DNA of 40,169 nt from an uncultured Eubacteriales bacterium (GTDB taxonomy: Bacteria; Bacillota_I; Bacilli_A; RF39; UBA660), in assembly GCA_900320735.1 (NCBI GenBank), contig ONTJ01000025.1:1-40169 (forward strand), read 5' to 3'. Below are positions 6,671-14,814 of this stretch, piece after piece. Position numbers and translations under genes: made by a program. Within the stretch, counting starts at the first letter, position 1, and each line of letters begins with the position of its first letter. The notes below the pieces were generated by a model. It saw only the letters and a program-made list of their open reading frames with translations. It made no database searches and was not told the DNA's origin.

Positions 6671-7580
6671 TTCTAAAACCCTGATAAGTATTTCTTCTTT
6701 TTAATTCTTTATCAATTTCATTAAGTACACCAAATTTTTTTGTAAGCCAAGTAGGTTCAATCAATTCATTTATATCAGGATCACCTGTGATTCTATTTAT
6801 TACAATGTTTTCATCTAGATATTCCAATTGATCACAAACTATAGAAACATATTCTTCCTTAGTGAGCACATGAAATTTATCTTCTAAATATAATTTAAAT
6901 AAATTAGTATTTTTAAGTATATGAAGCATGTGAATTTTTATACCTAGTATTTTTTTGTCCGATAAGTATTTAGCAGTTTCTATCATATCTTCTTTTGTTT
7001 CATATGGTAGACCATTAATAATATGAACTACAACATCTATATTTCTATCATTCAATTTACTTAGGCAATCTTCAAATTCTTTCAAAGTAGAACACCTATT
7101 AATTAATTTAGCAGTTTTTTCATGTATAGTCTGAAGACCTAGTTCAATTACTAGATTAGTTCGATTATTTAAATCACTTAGATAATCAAGAACTTCATCA
7201 CTTATACAATCTGGCCTAGTTGCAATATTTAATCCAATAACATTATCTTGTTTTAATATTAATTCATATTTTTCTTTTAATTCATCTAAAGGAGCATATG
7301 TATTTGAATTTGCTTGAAAATAACCAATATATTTAGAATTAGGCCATTTTTTAAGCATTATATTCTTGACATCATTAAATTGTTTGACTAAGTCAGGTTC
7401 ATAAGTTTCGCCAGAACCATTAAGGCAATATATGCATCCACCATAACCTTTAGAACCATCAATATTTGGACATGTAAAACCTGCGTTTAAACTTACCTTA
7501 AATACTTTTTGCCCATATTTATTTTTATAGTAATAGTTAAGAGTATGATATCTTTTATTATCTAATGTATATTTAAACAT
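6657..7580 (-). CDS. TIGR01212/YhcC-type radical SAM protein
   Basis: About 307 residues. A CX11CX2C cluster motif (C37, C49, C52: FTCPNIDG then GGCIYC) and the following GSGETYEP region are typical of the YhcC family, which is related to Elp3-like radical SAM enzymes but of unknown substrate. IATRPDCISDEVL and VIELGLQT are further family blocks. The start is the ATG at 7580-7578, with CAGGTGAT just upstream on the minus strand. An in-frame extension to 7616 lies in the promoter region. Confidence 0.87.
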   Translation of the reverse strand: MFKYTLDNKRYHTLNYYYKNKYGQKVFKVSLNAGFTCPNIDGSKGYGGCIYCLNGSGETYEPDLVKQFNDVKNIMLKKWPNSKYIGYFQANSNTYAPLDELKEKYELILKQDNVIGLNIATRPDCISDEVLDYLSDLNNRTNLVIELGLQTIHEKTAKLINRCSTLKEFEDCLSKLNDRNIDVVVHIINGLPYETKEDMIETAKYLSDKKILGIKIHMLHILKNTNLFKLYLEDKFHVLTKEEYVSIVCDQLEYLDENIVINRITGDPDINELIEPTWLTKKFGVLNEIDKELKRRNTYQGFRKREN

Positions 7581-7598
7581 ATTTATCACCTGTAAAAT

Positions 7599-7627
7599 AT
7601 TATAACACATAAACATAAGTACTTGAA
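7599..7627 (-). promoter_or_regulatory. Promoter of the YhcC-like gene (minus strand)
   Basis: Read on the minus strand: TTCAAG (7627-7622), 17 bases, TATAAT (7604-7599) with TGT directly ahead (extended -10). The leuS leader promoter diverges from the same stretch and the two -35 regions overlap. Confidence 0.6.
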
Positions 7628-7651
7628 AAATAATAAAATATGTATTATACT
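7623..7651 (+). promoter_or_regulatory. Promoter of the leuS T-box leader
   Basis: TTGAAA (7623-7628), a 17-base spacer, TATACT (7646-7651). Confidence 0.6.
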
Positions 7652-7654
7652 TTA

Positions 7655-7856
7655 ATTACTTGAGCAATGAAGAAAAGTAGTAATATATGAATTATTTAAA
7701 GAGAGTCTATGATTGGTGTAAATAGATAATATGAAATATATGAACTTGTTTTGGAGCTTAAAACGTAGATAGGCGTTAACTATTAAAAGAGCATAGAATA
7801 TCTATGAAGTAAGGTGGTACCGCTAGAAATAGTCCTTACATTATAGATATTTTTTA
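7655..7856 (+). promoter_or_regulatory. T-box leader (leucine) for the membrane gene and leuS
   Basis: A tRNA-sensing leader. Stem I has ATGA and GGAG as the kink-turn halves, AGTA/GAA as the loop-E motif, AGAGA and TTGGTG. The specifier loop strand GAACTTG (7742-7748) contains Leu codons CTT (7745-7747) and, shifted by one, TTG (7746-7748). The conserved T-box AAGGTGGTACCGC is at 7811-7823. The terminator is AATATCTAT (7797-7805) with ATAGATATT (7843-7851) plus a T run. Uncharged tRNA-Leu would stabilise the antiterminator and permit read-through. Confidence 0.9.
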
Positions 7857-7870
7857 TTTTAGGAGGATTT

Positions 7871-8230
7871 ATGATGTATGCGATTTACTTTATAGTATCA
7901 TTTGTAATAATATATGTGCTGTATTATTTATTATATGTAAGGAAACGTGTAGTATATGATAAAAACAAATTATCTTCTGATATTAGAATACTTGTAGGTT
8001 ATTATAAAATTGATGTAGAAAAAATTGGATATCAAAAAGTGCTTCGAATACTTAATTTTGTGAATGCATTAATGATGTCAGTAATGGTTATGATTGTTTT
8101 TAATATAGATAAAACAATATTTAAAATACTAATATTAACTATACTTATGTTTCCATTCATATGGGTAACATATTATTTCTTATCAAAATATTTAAAACAT
8201 TTAGAAGGGAAGAGTGAAGAAAATGTATAA
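7871..8230 (+). CDS. Small membrane protein co-transcribed with leuS under the T-box
   Basis: 119 residues with an N-terminal helix (about 3-24), a basic cytoplasmic stretch (RKRVVYDKNK) and two further hydrophobic segments (about 64-82 and 86-106). No known motif is recognised. AGGAGGA lies at 7861-7867; ATG 7871 and ATG 7874 are both possible starts. The end overlaps the leuS start by 8 bases (ATGTATAA), so translation is probably coupled. Its place between the T-box and leuS means it should rise on leucine starvation. Role unknown; a link to leucyl-tRNA synthetase function or amino acid entry is only inference. Confidence 0.8.
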   Translation: MMYAIYFIVSFVIIYVLYYLLYVRKRVVYDKNKLSSDIRILVGYYKIDVEKIGYQKVLRILNFVNALMMSVMVMIVFNIDKTIFKILILTILMFPFIWVTYYFLSKYLKHLEGKSEENV

Positions 8231-10637
8231 TTTTAAAGAAATAGAAAAAAAATGGCAAGATTATTGGAAAGAAAATGAAACATTTAAGACAGATATATGG
8301 GATTTTAGTAAACCAAAATATTATGTGTTAGATATGTTTCCATACCCATCTGGTGTAGGTCTTCATGCAGGACATGTAGAGGGGTACACTGCAAGTGATA
8401 TTGTATCGCGTTTCAAAAGAATGCAAGGATGCAATGTTCTTCATCCAATGGGATATGATTCATTTGGTCTTCCAGCTGAACAATATGCTGTCCAAACAGG
8501 AAATCATCCAAATGGTTTTACACAACGTAATATTGAAACTTTTTCAAAACAGTTAATTGAACTTGGATTTGATTATGATTGGAATAGAGTAATTTCAACA
8601 TCGGATCCAAAATATTATAAATGGACACAATGGATATTTAAAAAGTTATATGAAGATGGTTATGCCAAATATGTAGATATGCCAGTCAATTGGTGTGAAG
8701 AATTAGGTACTGTTTTATCAAATGACGAAGTAATTGATGGTAAAAGTGAACGTGGTGGATATCCTGTTGTTAGAAAAAATATGAAACAATTATGTATAGA
8801 TCAACCAAAGTTTGCAGAAAGGTTACTTGAAGGATTAAATGAAATAGATTGGCCTGAATCTACAAAAGAAATGCAAAGAAATTGGATTGGTAAATCAACA
8901 GGTGTTGAGATGGACGTGCAAATAGCATCAGGTGGTAAATTTAGTATTTTTACAACATGCATAGAAACCGTTTATGGAATTACATTTTTTGTGATTGCAC
9001 CAGATGGTAAACTAATTAAAGAATTAATGCCAAGAGTAGAAAACAAAGAAGAAGTTCAAAAATATATAGATGAGACATCTAGAAAATCAGCAATGGATAG
9101 AACAGAACTTAATAAAGGCAAGACAGGTGTCCAAGTAAAGGGTATTAAAGCAATTAATCCAATTAATGGAAAAGAAGTTCCAATTTTTCTAGGTGACTTT
9201 GTGCTTGGGGATTACGGTACGGGTGCAGTTATGGCAGTTCCAGCTCATGACCAAAGAGATTATGAATATGCTAAAGAACATAATTTAGATATAATAGAAG
9301 TTATCGAGGGAGGCAACTTAGATGAAAGAGCATGGGAGAAATATGATTATCTAGGAAAAGGATGTAAGCTAGTTAATAGTGAAGAATTCACTGGTTTAAC
9401 TGTCGAAGAAGCAAAGGAAAAGATAACAGATAAACTTGTAGAAAAAGGTATTGCCAGAAGAACAATTAATTATAAATTTAGAGAATGGATTTTTGCAAGA
9501 CAAAGATATTGGGGTGAACCTGTACCTATTGTTCATGGAAATGATGGAAAAGATTATGTACTTCCTGATGATGAACTTCCACTTGTATTACCAGTACTTG
9601 AAGATTACCAAGGACACAATGGTAAAGCACCACTTGAAAATGCAGAAGATTGGAAAAAATATAATAAAAATAACATTGAAGGTATAAGAGAAACATCAAC
9701 TATGCCTGGTTCTGCAGGTTCGTCTTGGTATTTCTTAAGATACATAGATCCTCATAATGATAGCGAGTTTGCAAATTATAAATTACTAGAGCACTGGATG
9801 CCAGTAGATTTATATTTGGGTGGACCAGAACATGCCGTTGGTCATTTGATGTATTCTAGAATATGGAATAATTTCTTATATAATAAAGGATTAGTACCAG
9901 TTAAGGAACCATTCAAGAAACTTGTTCATCAAGGTATGATTTTAGGATCAAATGGAATAAAAATGGGTAAACGTCATCCAGAATATTGCATAAATCCATC
10001 AGATGTAGTACGTGAATATGGTGCCGATACAATTCGTTTATATGAGATGTTTATGGGTCCTCTTGAAGCTTCTAAACCATGGAGTAATCAAGGTGTTGAG
10101 GGAGCCAGAAAATTCTTAGATAGAGTTTATAGAGCAATAATTGAGGATAGCAAAGTTTCAAATTCTGAAAATAAGAATCTTGAAGTTGCATATAACAAAA
10201 TGGTAAAGAAGGTTACTAATGATTTTGAAAATTTATCATTTAACACAGCAATTTCTGAAATGATGATATTTATAAATGCGGTTTATAAAGAAGATATTTT
10301 ACCAAAAGAATATGCAGAGGGTTTTGTAAAAGTATTAAATCCAATATGTCCTCATATAACAGAGGAAATGTGGCAATTACTTGGTCACAATAATACAATT
10401 GCATATGAACCTTGGCCAGTTTATGATGAATCTAAGCTAGTAGAAGATACATATGAAATGGTTGTTCAAGTAAATGGAAAAGTAAGAGGTAAAATAACTG
10501 TTTCTACTGATGTTTCTGAGGAAGAAATGAAAAAACTTTCTAAAGAAATAGATAATGTCAAAACATTTATAGATGGTAAAGAAATAGTTAAAGAAATAGT
10601 TGTACCAAAAAAATTAGTAAATATAGTTGTGAAATAA
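8223..10637 (+). CDS. leuS: Leucyl-tRNA synthetase
   Basis: 804 residues from ATG 8223 (807 if GTG 8214 is used), the usual bacterial LeuRS length. The class Ia HIGH motif is HAGH in YPSGVGLHAGHVEG; the KMSKS motif is present as KMGKR in GIKMGKRHPEY. A CP1 editing domain is present with AVPAHDQRD (the Asp that contacts the mischarged amino acid), but the threonine-rich TTRPDT motif reads TTCIET. The C-terminal domain ends in VNGKVRGKI, as usual. It charges tRNA-Leu and is controlled by the T-box at 7655-7856. Confidence 0.96.
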   Translation: MYNFKEIEKKWQDYWKENETFKTDIWDFSKPKYYVLDMFPYPSGVGLHAGHVEGYTASDIVSRFKRMQGCNVLHPMGYDSFGLPAEQYAVQTGNHPNGFTQRNIETFSKQLIELGFDYDWNRVISTSDPKYYKWTQWIFKKLYEDGYAKYVDMPVNWCEELGTVLSNDEVIDGKSERGGYPVVRKNMKQLCIDQPKFAERLLEGLNEIDWPESTKEMQRNWIGKSTGVEMDVQIASGGKFSIFTTCIETVYGITFFVIAPDGKLIKELMPRVENKEEVQKYIDETSRKSAMDRTELNKGKTGVQVKGIKAINPINGKEVPIFLGDFVLGDYGTGAVMAVPAHDQRDYEYAKEHNLDIIEVIEGGNLDERAWEKYDYLGKGCKLVNSEEFTGLTVEEAKEKITDKLVEKGIARRTINYKFREWIFARQRYWGEPVPIVHGNDGKDYVLPDDELPLVLPVLEDYQGHNGKAPLENAEDWKKYNKNNIEGIRETSTMPGSAGSSWYFLRYIDPHNDSEFANYKLLEHWMPVDLYLGGPEHAVGHLMYSRIWNNFLYNKGLVPVKEPFKKLVHQGMILGSNGIKMGKRHPEYCINPSDVVREYGADTIRLYEMFMGPLEASKPWSNQGVEGARKFLDRVYRAIIEDSKVSNSENKNLEVAYNKMVKKVTNDFENLSFNTAISEMMIFINAVYKEDILPKEYAEGFVKVLNPICPHITEEMWQLLGHNNTIAYEPWPVYDESKLVEDTYEMVVQVNGKVRGKITVSTDVSEEEMKKLSKEIDNVKTFIDGKEIVKEIVVPKKLVNIVVK

Positions 10638-10668
10638 AAAATATCAGTCAAATGATATTTTTTATTTC
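10636..10668 (+). terminator. Terminator after leuS
   Basis: Stem AAAAAATATCA (10636-10646) with TGATATTTTTT (10653-10663) and a T-rich tail. The following 10669-10800 is almost pure A/T with no supported feature. Confidence 0.85.
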
Positions 10669-10806
10669 TTATAAATGCACAAGTTTTCCTAATATTATTA
10701 TGCATAAATATTCAAAAAGTAAAAAAATAATTAAGTATACTAAATAAATAAGTAAACAAAATATAAATATAAAAAATAATTTTCCAAAAAATGTATAAAA
10801 TCTTGC

Positions 10807-10835
10807 TTGACAAAATATAATAGTAATGGTATTAT
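10807..10835 (+). promoter_or_regulatory. Promoter of tRNA-Asn
   Basis: TTGACA (10807-10812), a 17-base spacer, TATTAT (10830-10835) preceded by TGG (extended -10). It lies 19 bases before the mature tRNA start. Confidence 0.75.
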
Positions 10836-10853
10836 TATTTACGTCAGCGAGTT

Positions 10854-10930
10854 GCTCGATTAGCTCAGTTGGTAGTAGCACTTGACTGTTAATCAAGGTG
10901 TCGTAGGTTCGAGTCCTACATCGAGCGCCA
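10854..10930 (+). tRNA. tRNA-Asn (anticodon GTT)
   Basis: 77 bases including an encoded CCA. Acceptor GCTCGAT pairs with ATCGAGC, the discriminator is G, the D arm is AGCTCAGTTGG, and the anticodon stem is CTTGA/TCAAG with loop CTGTTAA (anticodon GTT 10888-10890). The T arm contains GGTTCGAGTCC. It is monocistronic, with its own promoter and terminator. It sits directly upstream of the T-box operon for aspS-gatCAB, whose product completes this tRNA's aminoacylation if Asn is made by transamidation. Confidence 0.96.
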
Positions 10931-10940
10931 TTTGATATTA

Positions 10941-10966
10941 AAAGTTCTATTTTAGAACTTTTTTTC
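10941..10966 (+). terminator. Terminator after tRNA-Asn
   Basis: Stem AAAGTTCT (10941-10948) with AGAACTTT (10954-10961) and a run of T. Confidence 0.85.
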
Positions 10967-11036
10967 TTTATAAAAAAATTGTAAATGTATATAATATAAA
11001 TGATTGACTTTAATTTATAGTTATGATAATATATAA

Positions 11037-11276
11037 GTGCTTAAAAACTTTGATGTGGAAAAGTAATATAAAGATTCCTTAAAAGAGAGTCCTACTTGGT
11101 GAAAATGGATATGTGATATTTATATGAAAGAACACCACGGAGTTCATTTCTTGAAATAATAGTAGAGAAGTGCGTAGATATGCGTTAAATAATGAGTGAT
11201 CACGGTTAGTGATAATTTGGGTGGTACCACGGATTTAACAGTTATTCGTCCCTTTTGGGATAGTAGCTGTTTTTTT
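11037..11276 (+). promoter_or_regulatory. T-box leader with overlapping Glu/Asn specifier codons, for aspS-gatCAB
   Basis: Stem I contains TGAT/GGAG kink-turn halves, a GTGG/CCAC helix, AGTA and GAA loop-E parts, AGAGAG and TTGGTG. The specifier-loop strand is GAAAGAACA (11126-11134) and carries AAC (Asn, 11131-11133) and, one base earlier, GAA (Glu, 11130-11132); no Asp codon is there. The T-box GGGTGGTACCACGG is at 11219-11232. The terminator hairpin spans 11237-11270 and is followed by T residues to 11276. A TTGACT (11004-11009)/GATAAT (11025-11030) pair with a short 15-base spacer is a possible promoter. It should induce the transamidation operon when tRNA-Asn, and possibly tRNA-Glu, is uncharged. 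Confidence 0.92.
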
Positions 11277-11296
11277 AATTTTAAGGAGGATAAAAT

Positions 11297-13051
11297 ATGA
11301 AAGTAAATAGTTATAGAACCAATACATGTGGTGAACTTACAATAGAAGATTTAGGTAAGAAAGTAACATTATCAGGATTTGTTTCTACTATAAGAGATCA
11401 TGGTGGAGTAATGTTTTTAGATTTAAGAGATCATGCTGGAGTAACACAAGTTGTTGTACATGATGAAGAAATGCTTAAAGGTGTATCAAAGGAAACAGTG
11501 ATAAAAGTTACTGGAGAAGTTATAAAAAGAGATGAAGAAACAATCAATACTAAACTTCTAACTGGAGAAATTGAAATAAAAGTAGATACTTTAGAAATAT
11601 TATCACCAAAGGCTAAAACTCTTCCGTTTGAAATAGATGGTGTTAATGAGGTAAATGAAGAAGTTAGACTTAAATATAGATATTTAGATATGAGAAGTAA
11701 AAAAATTTCTAGAAATATGCGTCTTAGAAGTGATGTGCTTCATTATTTAAGAAATAAGATGTATGATTTAGGATTTATGGAAGTACAAACACCAATACTT
11801 ACAGTATCTTCACCAGAAGGAGCTAGAGATTTTGTTGTACCTTCTAGAAAATTCAAAGGTAAATTTTATGCTCTTCCACAGGCACCTCAAATATATAAAG
11901 AACTTTTGATGGTAGGTGGAGTAGATAAATATTTCCAAATTGCTCCATGTTTTAGGGATGAAGATTCAAGAAAAGATAGAACACTAGAATTTTATCAATT
12001 AGATTTTGAAATGAGCTATGTAAATGAAGATGATGTACTCGAAATAGGTGAAGAAATTTTTTATGATGTATTCACTAATTTTTCAAATAAGGAAGTAAGC
12101 CCAAGACCTTTTAGAAGAATTACATATAAAGAATCTATGGATACTTATGGAACAGATAAACCTGATTTAAGAAATCCACTTGTAATAAAGGATGCAACTG
12201 AAGTATTAAAAAATACTACATTTAATCCATTTAAAAATAGTATTATAAAAGTGATTGTTGTGGATGATATAGGTAGTAAACCAAACAGTTGGTTTAATGA
12301 AATAGTAGATTTTGCATCTTCAATTGGTATGCCTGGTATTGGATATATTACTTTAATGGAAGATGGAAGTTTAAAAGGACCAATTGATAAATTTTTATCT
12401 GATGAAGAAAGAAAATCATTAATTGAAGAATTTAATATGAAGACTAATTCTGTAATGTTCTTTATTGCAAATAAAAGATTATCACATGCAAGAAATTTTG
12501 CAGGTCAAATAAGAGATGAACTTGGAAGAAAACTAGATTTAATAGATAAAAATAAACTAGAACTTTGCATAATAAAAGATTTTCCTATGTTTGAACTTGA
12601 TGAAAAAACTAACAAATATAAATTCTGTCATAATCCATTTTCAAAACCTTATGAGGAACATAAAGATTATGAAAATCATAATATGGATGATATACTTGCA
12701 TATCAATATGATTTTGTATGTAATGGTAATGAAGTAGCATCAGGAGCTATTAGAAATACTGATCTTGATTCACTTGTTAAAGGGTTTGAAATGGTTGGAT
12801 ACACTAAAGAAGAGGTTGAAAAAAGGTTTAATAGTTTATTTACAGCATTTAAATATGGTGTACCACCACATGGAGGTATGGCACCTGGACTTGATAGAAT
12901 TTTAATGCTTATATTAGATGAAGCAAATTTAAGGGAAGTTCAATCATTCCCAGCAAGTGCATCAGGAGCTGACCAAATGATGGGATCACCATCTACTTTA
13001 ACAGATGAACAACTTTCTGAACTTGGAATTAAATTCGAAGAGGAGGAATAA
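11297..13051 (+). CDS. aspS: Aspartyl-tRNA synthetase, probably non-discriminating (Asp/Asn)
   Basis: 584 residues, the bacterial type: N-terminal OB-fold anticodon-binding domain (about 1-105), class II catalytic core with an inserted GAD domain (about 290-410), and motif 3 GLDRILMLI near the C-terminus. RDHGG (His35) is the residue pattern of non-discriminating bacterial AspRS, where discriminating enzymes such as that of E. coli have Leu (RDLGS). It would charge both tRNA-Asp and tRNA-Asn with Asp, feeding GatCAB encoded just downstream. AAGGAGGA precedes ATG 11297. It is the first gene of the T-box operon. Confidence 0.95.
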   Translation: MKVNSYRTNTCGELTIEDLGKKVTLSGFVSTIRDHGGVMFLDLRDHAGVTQVVVHDEEMLKGVSKETVIKVTGEVIKRDEETINTKLLTGEIEIKVDTLEILSPKAKTLPFEIDGVNEVNEEVRLKYRYLDMRSKKISRNMRLRSDVLHYLRNKMYDLGFMEVQTPILTVSSPEGARDFVVPSRKFKGKFYALPQAPQIYKELLMVGGVDKYFQIAPCFRDEDSRKDRTLEFYQLDFEMSYVNEDDVLEIGEEIFYDVFTNFSNKEVSPRPFRRITYKESMDTYGTDKPDLRNPLVIKDATEVLKNTTFNPFKNSIIKVIVVDDIGSKPNSWFNEIVDFASSIGMPGIGYITLMEDGSLKGPIDKFLSDEERKSLIEEFNMKTNSVMFFIANKRLSHARNFAGQIRDELGRKLDLIDKNKLELCIIKDFPMFELDEKTNKYKFCHNPFSKPYEEHKDYENHNMDDILAYQYDFVCNGNEVASGAIRNTDLDSLVKGFEMVGYTKEEVEKRFNSLFTAFKYGVPPHGGMAPGLDRILMLILDEANLREVQSFPASASGADQMMGSPSTLTDEQLSELGIKFEEEE

Positions 13052-13052
13052 T

Positions 13053-13349
13053 ATGAGTAAATTTACTAAAGAAGTAGTAGATAGCTTAGCTGACAAACTT
13101 CTTATTGGTTTAACCGATGAAGAAAACCAAATGGTACTAGATGAATTTGAAGTAATAGATAAAACTATTAATATAATTAATAATATAGATAATATAGAAA
13201 AAGTAGAACCTATGACACATACACTTGATGATTTTGTATATGAATTAAGAGAAGACGTAGCAGAAGAATCAGTGCCAATTGAGGATTTACTTTCAAATTG
13301 TGATTGTCATAGTGCAAGAGAAGTAGAAGTTCCAAAGGTGGTGGGATAA
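13053..13349 (+). CDS. gatC: Asp-tRNA(Asn)/Glu-tRNA(Gln) amidotransferase subunit C
   Basis: 98 residues, the normal size. GatC wraps around GatA and helps assemble the complex. The N-terminal helical part (LADKLLIGLTDEE) and the later EPMTHTLDD followed by a negatively charged stretch are the family signature. The start ATG 13053 has GAGGAGGAA ahead; it lies 1 base after the aspS stop, so the genes are translated in sequence. Confidence 0.93.
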   Translation: MSKFTKEVVDSLADKLLIGLTDEENQMVLDEFEVIDKTINIINNIDNIEKVEPMTHTLDDFVYELREDVAEESVPIEDLLSNCDCHSAREVEVPKVVG

Positions 13350-13350
13350 T

Positions 13351-14814
13351 ATGAAATATATGAATAAGTCTATAGAAGAATTACATGAACTTTTAAAGAC
13401 TGGAAAAGTAACTTCAAAAGAATTAATTGATGAATCATTAGAATTATCTCATAAATTACAAGATAGTTGTAATGCTTTTGTAACTATATTAGATGATGCA
13501 TCAGAAGCTAAAGTGACAGACAATTTACTTTCAGGTATTCCATGTGGAATAAAAGATAACTATTCAACAAAAGGAGTGCTTTCAACTGGTAGTTCTAACA
13601 CTCTTAAAGATTATGTACCATTTTTTGATGCAACTGCATATGCCAAGCTTAAAAGTGCAGGAGCAGTAATGGTAAATAAAACAGTTATGGATGAATTTGG
13701 TATGGGTGGTACTGGTACAACAGGACATACTGGTATTGTAAGAAACCCATGGGATAAAGAAAGAATGTGTGCAGGTTCTTCATCGGGATCTGCTTGTGCA
13801 GTAGCTGCAGGTGTATATCCATATGCAACAGGATCTGATACAGGAGATTCTATTAGAAAACCAGCTGCATATTGTGGTATAGTAGGATATAAACCAACAT
13901 ATGGAATGATATCAAGATATGGACTTTTTCCATTTGCATCATCTTTAGATCATTTAGGAGTACTTACAAGAAATGTAGCAGATGCTGCTATAGTAGTTGA
14001 TAATATGAAGGGTATTGATAAAAATGATATGACTTCATGGGATTCATCAAATATTCATTTAAGAGATTCATTAAATGGAAATGTTTCTGGAAAGAAACTT
14101 TGTTATATAAAAGAAATATGTGATATAAATAATTATAATAATCCTACTGAAGAATTAAAATTACATCTAGAAAATTTTATGAAAACAGTGCAAAAAGCAA
14201 GAGAACTTGGAATAAAAGTAGATGAAGTATCAGTTGATAGGACTCTACTTAATGCTTCACCTTCTGTATATGTAGTTATATCTTGTGCAGAAGCAACATC
14301 TAATATGTCTAATCTAACTGGTATTATATTTGGACCAAGAGATGATGCCAATAACTGGATAGACATGGTAAAAAATTATAGAACTAAAGGATTCTCACCA
14401 CTTATCAAAAGAAGATTTGTAATTGGCTCATATGTACTTCAATCAGAAAATAAAGAAAGATATTTTAGAAATGCACAAAGAGTAAGAAGATTGCTTGTTG
14501 ATAAATGGAAAGAATTATATAAAGAATATGATGCAGTTATACTTCCAGTAGGTAGTGGTCCTGCAAAATATTTGGATGATGACAAGAATATGTTATCGAG
14601 CGATACTGATGTACTTGAAGAACATTTACAAATAGGAAATTATGGTGGTTTCCCATCAATAACTATTCCAAATGGATTTATAAATAATCTTCCTGTAGGA
14701 GTTAATATTACAGGTAATTGCTATGATGATGAGAATGTCTTGAATATAGCATATGCTTTAGAATCAACTCTTGGCTTTAAAAATCAAATAGCAGGAGGTG
14801 TGAATAATGAATAA
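13351..14814 (+). CDS. gatA: Asp-tRNA(Asn)/Glu-tRNA(Gln) amidotransferase subunit A (glutaminase)
   Basis: 487 residues of the amidase-signature family. The Ser-cisSer-Lys catalytic set is visible: Lys in GIPCGIKDNY, cis-Ser in CAGSSSGSA, and nucleophile Ser in GSDTGDSIRKPAA. The last motif has TGDS where many relatives have TGGS; the Asp form also appears, as I recall, in Mollicutes-type GatA. The subunit releases ammonia from glutamine and passes it through a channel to GatB. ATG 13351 lies 1 base after the gatC stop, with AAGGTGGTGGG upstream. The end overlaps gatB by 8 bases. Confidence 0.95.
   Translation: MKYMNKSIEELHELLKTGKVTSKELIDESLELSHKLQDSCNAFVTILDDASEAKVTDNLLSGIPCGIKDNYSTKGVLSTGSSNTLKDYVPFFDATAYAKLKSAGAVMVNKTVMDEFGMGGTGTTGHTGIVRNPWDKERMCAGSSSGSACAVAAGVYPYATGSDTGDSIRKPAAYCGIVGYKPTYGMISRYGLFPFASSLDHLGVLTRNVADAAIVVDNMKGIDKNDMTSWDSSNIHLRDSLNGNVSGKKLCYIKEICDINNYNNPTEELKLHLENFMKTVQKARELGIKVDEVSVDRTLLNASPSVYVVISCAEATSNMSNLTGIIFGPRDDANNWIDMVKNYRTKGFSPLIKRRFVIGSYVLQSENKERYFRNAQRVRRLLVDKWKELYKEYDAVILPVGSGPAKYLDDDKNMLSSDTDVLEEHLQIGNYGGFPSITIPNGFINNLPVGVNITGNCYDDENVLNIAYALESTLGFKNQIAGGVNNE

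Noticed and set aside
10669-10800. Regulatory or replication element in the AT-rich gap after leuS
   Set aside because: The stretch is almost pure A/T with no repeat array, DnaA-box pattern or hairpin beyond what its composition would give.
10466-10896. Minus-strand ORFs over the leuS end and tRNA-Asn
   Set aside because: They run through the leuS 3' end, a terminator and a tRNA gene, with no start signals.
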